A program made the position numbers and the translations under genes. The notes beneath the pieces are model-generated. The model was not told the DNA's origin. It was given only the letters and a program-made list of their open reading frames with translations, and ran no database searches. Shown in pieces: positions 25,707-34,538 of a DNA stretch of 64,000 bases; within the stretch, counting starts at the first letter, position 1; each line of letters starts with the position of its first letter. The stretch spans positions 455,116 through 519,115 of the forward strand of contig RHPI01003642.1 of assembly GCA_009103225.1 (NCBI GenBank), given 5' to 3'. Source of the stretch: Chlorokybus atmophyticus. Lineage: Eukaryota > Streptophyta > Chlorokybophyceae > Chlorokybales > Chlorokybaceae.

Positions 25707-25819
25707 TTCTGTCGAGCCTGCCTTTCTTGCAGTTGACACCCAAGGCTCTGCTACCAACAAGCTACCGTAGTGTAGAACTACTATGCACACAAGCTAGTCT
25801 CACACTCCTCAAGCGTAGT

Positions 25820-25833
25820 GTGGGCCCATAACC
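25820..25833 (-). promoter_or_regulatory. primer-binding site, internal initiator tRNA-Met type
   Basis: Directly after the 5' LTR the minus strand reads GGTTATGGGCCCAC. This is an exact 14-nt complement of the anticodon arm of plant-type initiator tRNA-Met (GTGGGCCCATAACC), not of a tRNA 3' end. Priming by a tRNA half-molecule is known for Drosophila copia. Confidence 0.8.
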
Positions 25834-26258
25834 TGTTGAAGGACTAGCATGCACATGTAGTTGAGGCAAGCATAGACACACAGAGACAGAGCTACCGCCA
25901 CCAGAGCATACACAAGTCACATCACATTCATCTATTACAAGTTGTCCGCTGGTTCTTATATCAGCCAGTTACACACACGTCTACGTTTGCAAGCACTGCG
26001 TAAGCTATACTCAGCCTTTTGACGCTCTCTAAGCTGTGTTGTCTTTCTTACAACCAGAGCTTTCCAACAAGCTCTTACACGCCTACTATGAGTAAGTATA
26101 CGCGGAGATACGGAGCAGTTGGTAAGGCTCCAGTCTGGAGTCCGGAGTCTGGTCCGACGACGCCATCTTGCTAAGTCCGGACCTAGTGCTCATCCTTACG
26201 ACCTTCTACTCCTGTGTGGAGGGTCGATGCTGATCGTATGTAGGAATGACTCTCAACA
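25834..26258 (-). repeat. copia 5' LTR
   Basis: 425-bp copy of the LTR, ending CTCAACA on the plus strand directly before the GAACC duplication. Confidence 0.95.
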
Positions 26259-29200
26259 GAACCCCACTCTGCACAGGTTGTGAAACCCTACCGCAACTGC
26301 CCGGCAGAGAACGACGAGCAAGCATCGCCCTTGATAGCTGCGCTGGAGCACCACCTTCTTCGTACGCAGCGCATTGCAAGCACGTAACCTCAACCATGCT
26401 ACCCACAGCATGCCGTCGACAGAGGCTGTTTAGACACGTCGCGCAGACTTGAAAAGCTGCTTCGTTGCAGTTCTTCACATGGCACCTGTGTTTTGGTTCA
26501 ATACAAGTGATGATGGTTCTAGGAGTGAAGTTCCTCACAACAAGATGCCAAGCATTTGCTGCAATAAAGTCCACTTACTCATGCCTTGGGCACTCCCAAT
26601 ATTTATCCTCCACAGGTGGCATAGAGACACAGTGCGCGTGGTAGCTTTTCCAGCAACCTTCCACATCGCAGCAAGATATGGTGCCCCCATCCTTGCAGAC
26701 AAAGCAGTAGTCTTCATGTTCCCGATGTTCCAACGCATCCAGCTCCAGTCTCGGTCTCATCCTGTGAACAAAGGTTCAGTGGCCAGGTCTACAGTCTCAC
26801 AGTAGGGATATGAGGCATCACAATCGCAAACAGTACCTCTTGTACTCAAAATGCCAGTCGCGGCGTGTGGTCCATGACACCTCGCTCGAGGCGCTATTGG
26901 TTTCGCTTTGGGCACCCTGCACCAAGTACACAAGATGGTTATATGTGATGCCAAAACCCAGGATATATGAGGACATCCAGATTCTAATGGACAACACTGT
27001 TAACTCTCCTCTTACCGGAGTGTCCCAGTGCATGCCTCGATGCATGAGACTGCGCCTGTCTTTAACAAGCGCTACTGTTACTTTGTTGTCATGGGGATCA
27101 ATTCCCTCAAACCACTGGCCCTTGACCTGCCAGCAAGAAGGGATATTCATCAGCCATTTTCATACTACTAAAATTTACTATCATCACATCAAGCACACGC
27201 AAAAACGATTGCAACACAGCCACTTACCAGGTTGCAATCAAGGTAGGTTTGTTCTGCAAAGCGGGGCTTGTCTTTTCTTGGGGATTTCTTGGGGATTGCA
27301 AATCCTCCACTGTGCTGGACTTGGTTGCTCATGTATCACCTAGCTCTGAGCAGCTGGTGCTCCCGACCAGCTATCACCACAACATCAAAAGATTGCACCC
27401 TGCCATACCAATGGATCTTCTTGGTTGGGTCATGTGAGTCACGCCCACCGGTAAACACGCCACAGTCCACGGTGCGGAGTTTCTTCTCCATTTCCTCTGC
27501 TCTGAACTAACCGATGTCCTTATAGCGTGCTCTGAAGTATCGCTTGATGTACTTTGGAAAGATTGGACCGCTCAACAGCTCCATCTCATGCTTTGTAAGC
27601 TCCCTAGCAGGTCCACGCCAGTGATGCAGCTCATTCATATGCTCCATGTCCTTTGCCACGACATGTCCTTGTTTTTGAGCCCTTTCCCTTGCCATCCTGC
27701 GTTTGTTCACCTCCCGATTGAACTCTCTGTGTAGCAGCAACCCATAAAATAAATCATACTGTCTGCCCGTTGGACATTACGTTAAAAAATAGCAACTCCC
27801 AAAGCAACTTACTCTTTTAACAGCCTGTATTCATCGTCATTTTCAGCCAACCACCACTCGAGCTCCTGCCTTGTCTTACTATCTTTATCCCCAACCTCAA
27901 TACGGTGTCTCCGTCCGCAGAGCACATAGTCGTCATCATCTCGTTGCTTGCCCGATTGCAAACTGATGTCGGAGAAAAGTCGCTTCAAGGTGTCCATGTA
28001 AGTGTTCAGCATGAGCTGGATAAAGTATCTGCAGATGCAACTGGCACTTGAACAAGGCAAACAATGTGGAAAGTTTGCACGTAACTCTCAGTGGGCTCAC
28101 ACAAAACTTGCCTTTTGTAGATGCTTGCTTCCACATGCTGCCTTGCAATATCATGCGCTTCACCCACTGCATAAAGCGTTCATGTGCCCACTCCCAGTGG
28201 TCACGCGTCGGACCAAGCCACATGCACTGCTCTGGTAGATAGCCAAGGAGGTGCAGCATCATTGTGAGAGAAGTTCGCGGGAAGAACAGCTCCACTTCAA
28301 ACTGTGCCTCATGCATCAGCACCTGCACTAAGTAATAAGCTATGCATGCCATATGAGCTGGGCATGCAGAGTGAAGTGTTATTAAAGCCAACCTTCAATT
28401 CGTCGAGGTGTGACTGCTTTACTTCCAATGCAGTCAGCCTTTGATAGATGTCGCATAGTTTGAAGATGGTTCTCTTCTGATCTTCTCCAATGTCGTGTGC
28501 AGAGCGCAGCACGTACTGAAAAACGACCGACCATAAGTCGTGCTTGTCGTGCGATTTCATCGAGCCTGCATGCTCCATGTCAAAAGTTCCATGCATGGAG
28601 AACCATTGCTTTAGCGTAAACACAAAACATATAACGACTATCTCACCTAAATGCTTTGTGAAAGACTACAGTTTCGAGCCGAAAGTGCTTGAAACCCTCT
28701 TGCCGGAGAGCAATTGCTCAACCAGTCCTACATCTGTAATTGTCCATGGAGCCTGCGGTTTTACCTTGACTGCGACTTCCTTTCCATCCTTCATCTTCAT
28801 CTCTGTCTGCAGCACATAGGTTCAAGTCCTTGGTTAAATCCAACTATGGCACATGTCAACGAGGCCGACTATATACGTACCTCTAGCCAGAGTTTAGGCA
28901 TGCGGCCTTGCTGTTGCAGATCTTCTCGTGACTCGATGCTGTCGCGCAAGCCAGCTAGGAGATTTGCAAAGTTGGTTGCCAGGTTGGCAAAAATGTGCAT
29001 AGGGCCAACCACATGACCTTTGACAAATTTTTGTAACGGTAGCCAATATGGAAGGTCGTGGAAACAGCTCAGTCCAAGGATGCCGGAGGACTTTGAAGGA
29101 TGTCTCTTGGAGTGCAGTGGACGCTTGCTGTTGCGAGATGTCATAGCATACCTGATCACATGGCATCCATTGCTGACATACCTATGTTCTGCAACCGAAT

Positions 29201-29537
29201 GCGCAATCAACTGAGATTGCTCACCTGTACACGCTCTCTGCAGTCCGCATGGGTGGTGGAGGTCTGTGTTCTGGTTGCGGCCAATGCTCATCAACTCTGT
29301 AAGGATGGTCATCCGGTAGGTACCGGCGGTGGCCTTGATAGATCACCTTTTTGAGAAGTTCCACATGTTCTCCACTGCACTCGCGCTTTGAACAGCCAAA
29401 GATGGCTCCATGCGCCATCTGCAAGGCAGCTTTTGCCGGAGCTGCGCAACCAACATGATGTACTTCAGTAGCCACAACCATGGTTGCAAGGACAGTCCGA
29501 TATACAGTCAGACACTGATAACAGTAAGTGCAAACAC

Positions 29538-29690
29538 CGACACCGAGGTCTTACATGCCGCCTCAGCGCCACGCCGACACACAAACAAACACAGGCAAAG
29601 AAACCGAGGTCTTACATGCCGCCTCAGCGCCACGAACACAAAAGCACAAGGCACGGACACCGAGGGCTTACATTGGACTGCCCCAGCCGC
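29538..29690. repeat. short tandem repeat inside the transposase gene
   Basis: Two near-identical copies and one partial copy of a CACCGAGGTCTTACATGCCG unit, spaced about 60 bases (starting near 29541, 29603, 29659). It lies where CACTA transposases usually carry the second catalytic Asp region, which I cannot find here. Confidence 0.7.
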
Positions 29691-31320
29691 TCACCAACAC
29701 AATCATGCACACAGCCGTGCCTCATTTACCACTGAACTTGGCAATGTTACCGTGTATAATTCGCATAATCCCATCCTGACTTCGATTTGTGTGCGCCACC
29801 ATCTCCGTAGCAACACTAGGTTTTAGGTACAGAGCCCTCAGCGCAGCAGGCACGTCAAAGTAACGCCCAATCTTCCATGCAACTTGTCTACCTCCTATGT
29901 TGCGGTAGCGAGGGGCCTTGCAGACTGCATAAGCAAGTCGTATGCTGATGGGACATGCTAATCAAATCCCATTGTAGTGAACATTTGCAACAATTGCTCA
30001 CCTTTGCAAAGTATCCTGTTGGCATGTCAGCCACAATACAACATGTGATCACAGCGACATGCATCGTATATGTGGAAGCCCATGTTGAGGCCTTCAAGGC
30101 ATTTCAATAGCTCGTGCATGCTGCCTAGCATCTTATTCTCCGTAGGCAAGAGGATGCCACGCAACAACCTGGCACACAAAAACACATCAGTTTTGAACAG
30201 GCTGATGTTTCAGCAGTCAGCAGTATAATTTACCCACCAACCTGAGCAGTTTATTCATGAAATTGAATGGTATTCGATGTAGCTGCGCCAGAACCAATAG
30301 CAGCATGGAAATGCCTAGAGGGATTGTACGAGAGCCGAAAACAACAGGGTTGCTTGCATTAACCAGCAACGCAGCATTCACCTTGTAAAGTAGCATGGCA
30401 AATCAACGCATTTAGCCTCGTCCGGTTGCGATTCCACATCGGTTTCATAGTCTTGGTCTTCGCCGGCAACATCACCTTGCTCCGCAACACCTTGCTCCGC
30501 ATTGACTTGCTCAGCAGTGGAGGTGCAGTGCACTGGCGTCTCAGGCTCTACTTGTCATTTGTGGATTTGGTTCTGGCACCTTGATGCTCTTGCAATGTAG
30601 CATTCTCAATTCCACAAAATGCTGGGTGAGATCCGCGTTGTTCTCCATAAGCACATTGTCCTTCATGAGCACACGGATTACAAACTGCCAGCTGCAATGA
30701 GTCTAATGGCACATGAACAATGAGAGGCACAGCATCAGCAATGTCAACATGCCACGCAAGTCAGATCGTACCTGCTGGTTGCAAGTTTAATGCAACAATG
30801 AAAGGAGATTCAACACTCGGTTGCAACGGCGTGCCTGTGTCAACATGTTCAGTAGCATCGTTCCCAACTAGCAATTGTTCGGTGTCATGGAGAGCTTCAC
30901 CTGGGGCAAGCCAGATCAATGATCAAACAGCCTGTTGTATAGATTCACAGCTGTAGAGAAGTTGCTCTTGTACCTGACGACTTGTGTAAGGATGCAGCAG
31001 CAACAGCAGCATCAGCTTCTTCAAGTTCATGGGGTTGTAGCTATAGTCGATCACGGTATTCAGGAGCAACGGCTTCTGGAGTGCCACACCACATGTTTTT
31101 GCCAAAGTTTTCATGATATTCAGCCCTTTTAATGTGGTTGTGCGTGAACACTTTGCTCCCTTTGCGCGGCAAAAACACCTGCGAAAGTAGCTCATGCTAC
31201 AAACATCAAAAGCAGTCAGCCAACATACTGCAAGCAACTTCCAATCAACTTCCATACAGCCAAAGCAAAGACCTGCAGGCACGCTGCCGCCGCTGACACC
31301 GCCGCCGTCGCCGCCGTCAT

Positions 31321-31484
31321 GACTGCCTACCGTAAATTAGGGTTTAGGACACATCCAATCCCGATTCAAAACAAGCCGGAAAGTCAATCCGGATATGCTC
31401 CACAATTTGCGTACGTGCTCCTTTTCTTCTTCCGTCCAGTGCATTAGCTTCTAGGGTTTGTGTGCCAGGCAGCGTGGCGCCAGC
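31321..31484. promoter_or_regulatory. divergent promoter between transposase and methyltransferase of element A
   Basis: Only 164 bases separate the two start codons. TTAGGGTTT at 31337-31345 and TAGGGTTT at 31452-31459 match the plant telo-box (AAACCCTAA on the opposite strand). Co-regulation is an inference from the layout. Confidence 0.5.
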
Positions 31485-33110
31485 ATGCGCGGCGTCAAAG
31501 TGTGTAGCTTCTGCAAAGCATACTTGGTTAGGAATGGCAACAACATACGTCTGCAACAGCATAAAGAGAAGTGCAAGCTGTACAGTGAGCAGTATGGCTT
31601 CTATGAAGCCTGCTGGCACCACAAGGCAAGGGGGGACAATGTGAGGCAATGCAGACTGCTGCCACAATGCATGAGGCTAGATTTCTTTTGGGAGGAGTGC
31701 ACTTGCCTTCAGTGCTCGCTTTCCAAGTTTGAGTGGGACGGCGAGCCCATGAATCACCTGCCTTGGGCACGGCCTGAAGCATATCACGATGGGCAGATGT
31801 GCAATGCGGTTCGACGTCAGCTCGTGCGCAACGGTCGCGGCAAGTCCACTGTAATCGAAGACGATGCCAACAACAGGGTGAGTTGAACTGTCCTTGCAAA
31901 CAGCAAAACAGCGTTTGCATGCATGACCAACTTACTCTTGAATGCCAAAGGGGAACGCGGTTGTCGACGATGTCGCGACACTGGCTGCTTGGCGGAAGGA
32001 GATTGTTGATGAGGGGCAGTCTTTGGTAGCAAGCCGCGTTGTGGTGTACTGGCCAGGAATGAGCTCCTGGTATGCAGGCCACATCATCACTTTTTATGCC
32101 AACAGGTATACTGCAGAGTATTTACATGCGCACGCTCATGCAAGCACCGGCTCAGGCAAACATGTGGCTCAGGAAAACATACCATCAAGTATGACGATTT
32201 CGTTGAGGACCCACGGCTGCACCACATCTTGATAAAAAACTGGAACATGGCAGCTGTGCGTGAGGGTTACGACGTAATGGTTCGTGTTGGTGGTCAAAGC
32301 TGTCTGAAACTGCAAGACTTGCCTGGTCGAGAGCTCGATCGGTGGCCCAAGCCCCCACCCCTTCTGATCACTCGCACACCAATAGACTCAAACGGAAGAC
32401 GTTGCAGGCCGCGCGCACTGGATCTCTTTTGCGGCGCTGGTGGTGTAGCCATGGGTCTGTACAGGGCAGGGTTTGATGTTGAGGGCATCAACAACCAGCC
32501 ACAACCGTCATACCCATTCAAGTTCTGCCAGATGGATGCAATGGACGCTGACCCGACAGCATACGATGCGGTGTGGGCAAGTCCTCCATGCCAAGCTCTA
32601 AGTGGGGCCATTCCCACTACACTGCGCTCTGCGTACGGCAATCGATGGGAGCACGTCAACCTGATTGACCCCATAAGAGCCAAGTTGCAGTTGAGCGGCA
32701 AGCCATGGGTGATAGAGAATGTCGCAGGCGCATCAGGACACATGAAAACTCACCTGAAGCTGTGTGGCACCATGTTCAAGTTGGATGTGTATCGTCATCG
32801 CATTTTCGAGACAAACCCTCCACTGCACTCAGACTTGAAATGCAACCACACTGGTTGTGCACTTGGAGAGCTGGCCACCCACCCGGAGCAGCGCCGGCAG
32901 TTGCTACCTGGGGAGAGGAAAATTTACCCGGTGTACGGCCAAGCATCATGCCGTGGCACGATTGTAGGGTGGTAGTTTGCCATGCAGGTGGAGTGGACGG
33001 ATGCGGAATCGGAAGTCAAGAATGCCATTCCACCAGCTTACTCTGAACATGTAGGCAGGCTGTTGCTGGAAGCAATAGGCTTTACTGTTGATTACCCTCC
33101 TTTTTACTGA
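31485..33110 (+). pseudogene. C5 DNA methyltransferase of element A (zinc-finger, Tudor-like, phage-type catalytic domain), one in-frame TAG
   Basis: Would transfer a methyl group to cytosine C5 in DNA. Exons 31485-31877, 31951-32105, 32156-33110 join in phase to 500 codons. The N-terminus has a C2HC finger (CSFCKAYLV...HKEKC), a CWHH motif and more Cys pairs (CTCLQC). Residues about 140-190 look Tudor/PWWP-like (VVVYWPGMSSWYAGHI, HTIKYDDFVED). Catalytic motifs: I DLFCGAGG (about 270), IV ASPPCQ with the catalytic Cys (about 327), VI IENVAG (about 369), VIII VYRHRIFETN, X AIPPAYSEHVGRLL. The small catalytic domain with IYPVYGQAS resembles bacteriophage and bacterial orphan methyltransferases more than DNMT1/CMT. 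An in-frame TAG at 32973-32975, where its homologue at 52-54 kb has Gln, cuts off motif X. The rest is intact, so it may be barely decayed or read through. Confidence 0.85.
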
Positions 33111-33196
33111 AAGGTAGAGTAGCTCTTGATTGCTGGCCACTTTGTTAGCCTGAACTCAAACCCAACAACAGAATGAGCGACCCAATAAAGTCAGCA

Positions 33197-34320
33197 AGAG
33201 GTCTTAATCACGAGGATGCCTCTGTTTGCCAGCACGGGAAAGACTGACCTGCTGGGCAGGGTCTCTTCCAGAGCACCTTCATGCCCTATTGCGCCGTCCG
33301 CCCACCCGAGATTAGACCTCCTGCGGGTTCACTGCGAACGCAGGGTATGGTCCAACCAAAGCTGACTCGCGAAAGTCATGAACCAGAGGCTCTGAGCATG
33401 TGCACAAAGTCTACAGTACGTGACTTGCGCGAGACGGCTCTGCAAGACCACATCCTGTGTTCGCGGTAAACCCGCAGGAGGTTTTGTGTCGGGTGGGTGG
33501 GCGGAGAAGGAGAACTTCTAGGTTGCTGTGCGCATGCCTTTGGTTGCGTGCAATCTTTGGACACATGCCCGGTTTCAGCGGTTGCCGGGGCCAGTACGAG
33601 GGCGTGCCAGTACGAGGGCGGCATGTCAACAGCAGCAAGAGAATTTCTCTCGGGTGGGTGGGGGGAGAAGGACTGCCAGCCTGAGTTGCCATATCACAAA
33701 CAGCAACCCAACCCCAGCGGCAGGTACAACCGCCGTCCATCCAACAGCCCTGGAGCAGATCGCGACCAACAAGGCGGTGCGTTCGCAGTGAACCCGCGTG
33801 CAGTCGGGATGATCCTAAGCATACAAGGACAGGCAGATGTGGGTGATTGCATTTTGCTGCAATTCTTCAACACACACAGACAGGCAGCTAAAGCTAACAC
33901 ACTGGTTGTATACTCTGCCAACATTACACACCCCATGTCTAAGGCTGAGTCACCATATCCGCTGACATGTACACCTCGGGATTGCACAAAGATCTTGGAA
34001 TTGTATTTCCTCTATCCTGTACAAAGACCACGAAATTGTCTTTCCTCTATCCTGTCATGTCAAGCTCCTGTCATGTCACCTGGAAGAACACCTCCACTTC
34101 TTGCTGGTTAGCAGCGAAAGCAGGTGGCACAGGCAAGAAGGGGGCAAGAAAGTGAGCAAGAAGGGGGCTTAATCACAGGGTGATGCCCCTACGCTCTGCA
34201 TACAAAGACAGAATGAGCAAGCAGAGGGCTTATTCATGAGGATGCCTCTGCATTCAGCATGAGCTCAGACCCGAATCGGGAATGAGAAAACAGAGGGCTA
34301 AATCTAGAAGATGCCTCTGT
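33197..34320. repeat. four dispersed hairpin units (AGAGG...CCTCT type)
   Basis: Units at 33197-33223, 34162-34190, 34222-34250 and 34291-34320, each a G-rich left arm, CTTAATCA-like loop and matching right arm GATGCCTCT. In the second unit both arms change together (GGGGC/GCCCC), keeping the pairing. Confidence 0.7.
33298..33504. repeat. inverted repeat pair
   Basis: 33298-33344 pairs with 33454-33504 (CCTCCTGCGGGTT against AACCCGCAGGAGG, plus CCGCCCACCC against GGGTGGGCGG). Partial further copies lie at 33648-33665 and 33776-33805. Confidence 0.75.
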
Positions 34321-34538
34321 GTTCAGCTTGAATTAATATATACACTTACACATGAGGTTGGCCCTACGCTGCGAGAACGATAGATGTTCGTTCTTAACAA
34401 GCTCTTTGATTTTGCACAGGCATGGTGAGGTAGCAGAGGCTCCTGCAAACACAACAAGCAGCAGATAGGTGTCCATGCGTGTTCCAACCTGCAAAGCTGG
34501 TAGTCGTGAAGTGAACAACCTCGAGGTTGCTGTTACAG

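Larger units (their letters stand above)
21339..26258 (-). mobile_element. Ty1/copia LTR retrotransposon, degenerate
   Basis: LTRs 21339-21763 and 25834-26258, each 425 bases, starting TG and ending CA, differing at about 13 sites by eye (about 97% identical). The 5-bp target duplication is GAACC (21334-21338 and 26259-26263). Coding strand is minus, so the right LTR is the 5' LTR. It sits in a coding exon of the element A transposase gene. Confidence 0.96.
19960..31320 (-). pseudogene. CACTA/Tnp2-like transposase continuing into PHD finger and Ulp1 (C48) protease
   Basis: Starts MTAATAAV at 31320 (exon 31320-31273). Transposase segments in order: LLPTENKMLGSMHELLKC/CKAPRYRNIGG (30.17-29.74 kb), YQGHRRYLPDDHPYR (29.33 kb), FHDLPYW...GHVVGPMHIFANL (29.05 kb), KSHDKHDLW (28.55 kb), a DUF4218-like FPRTSLTMMLHLLGYLPEQ (28.25 kb), DUF4216-like segments (27.5-26.85 kb). 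Then come a PHD finger (26760-26575, YCFVC...WECPRH) and a Cys/His-rich region (26574-26259). The copia element interrupts this exon. Beyond it: 21338-21298, 21224-20954, 20890-20794, about 20752-20705 and 20635-20408, 20298-20227, 20064-19960. They encode a Ulp1 domain with THWSLLLVC (His), HLDSLG (Asp), IPQQKDGVACGLF (Gln, Cys), WFHPQVADRLRRRL. In-frame stops (for example after KDIG, about 27513, and in CRCDHMLYCG-HAN, about 30030) and frame changes make it a pseudogene. Confidence 0.75.
33111..34538. other. non-coding spacer with hairpin repeats
   Basis: Between the methyltransferase and the OTU-type gene. Contains four hairpin units, a pair of inverted repeats and no convincing coding exon. 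Confidence 0.55.
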
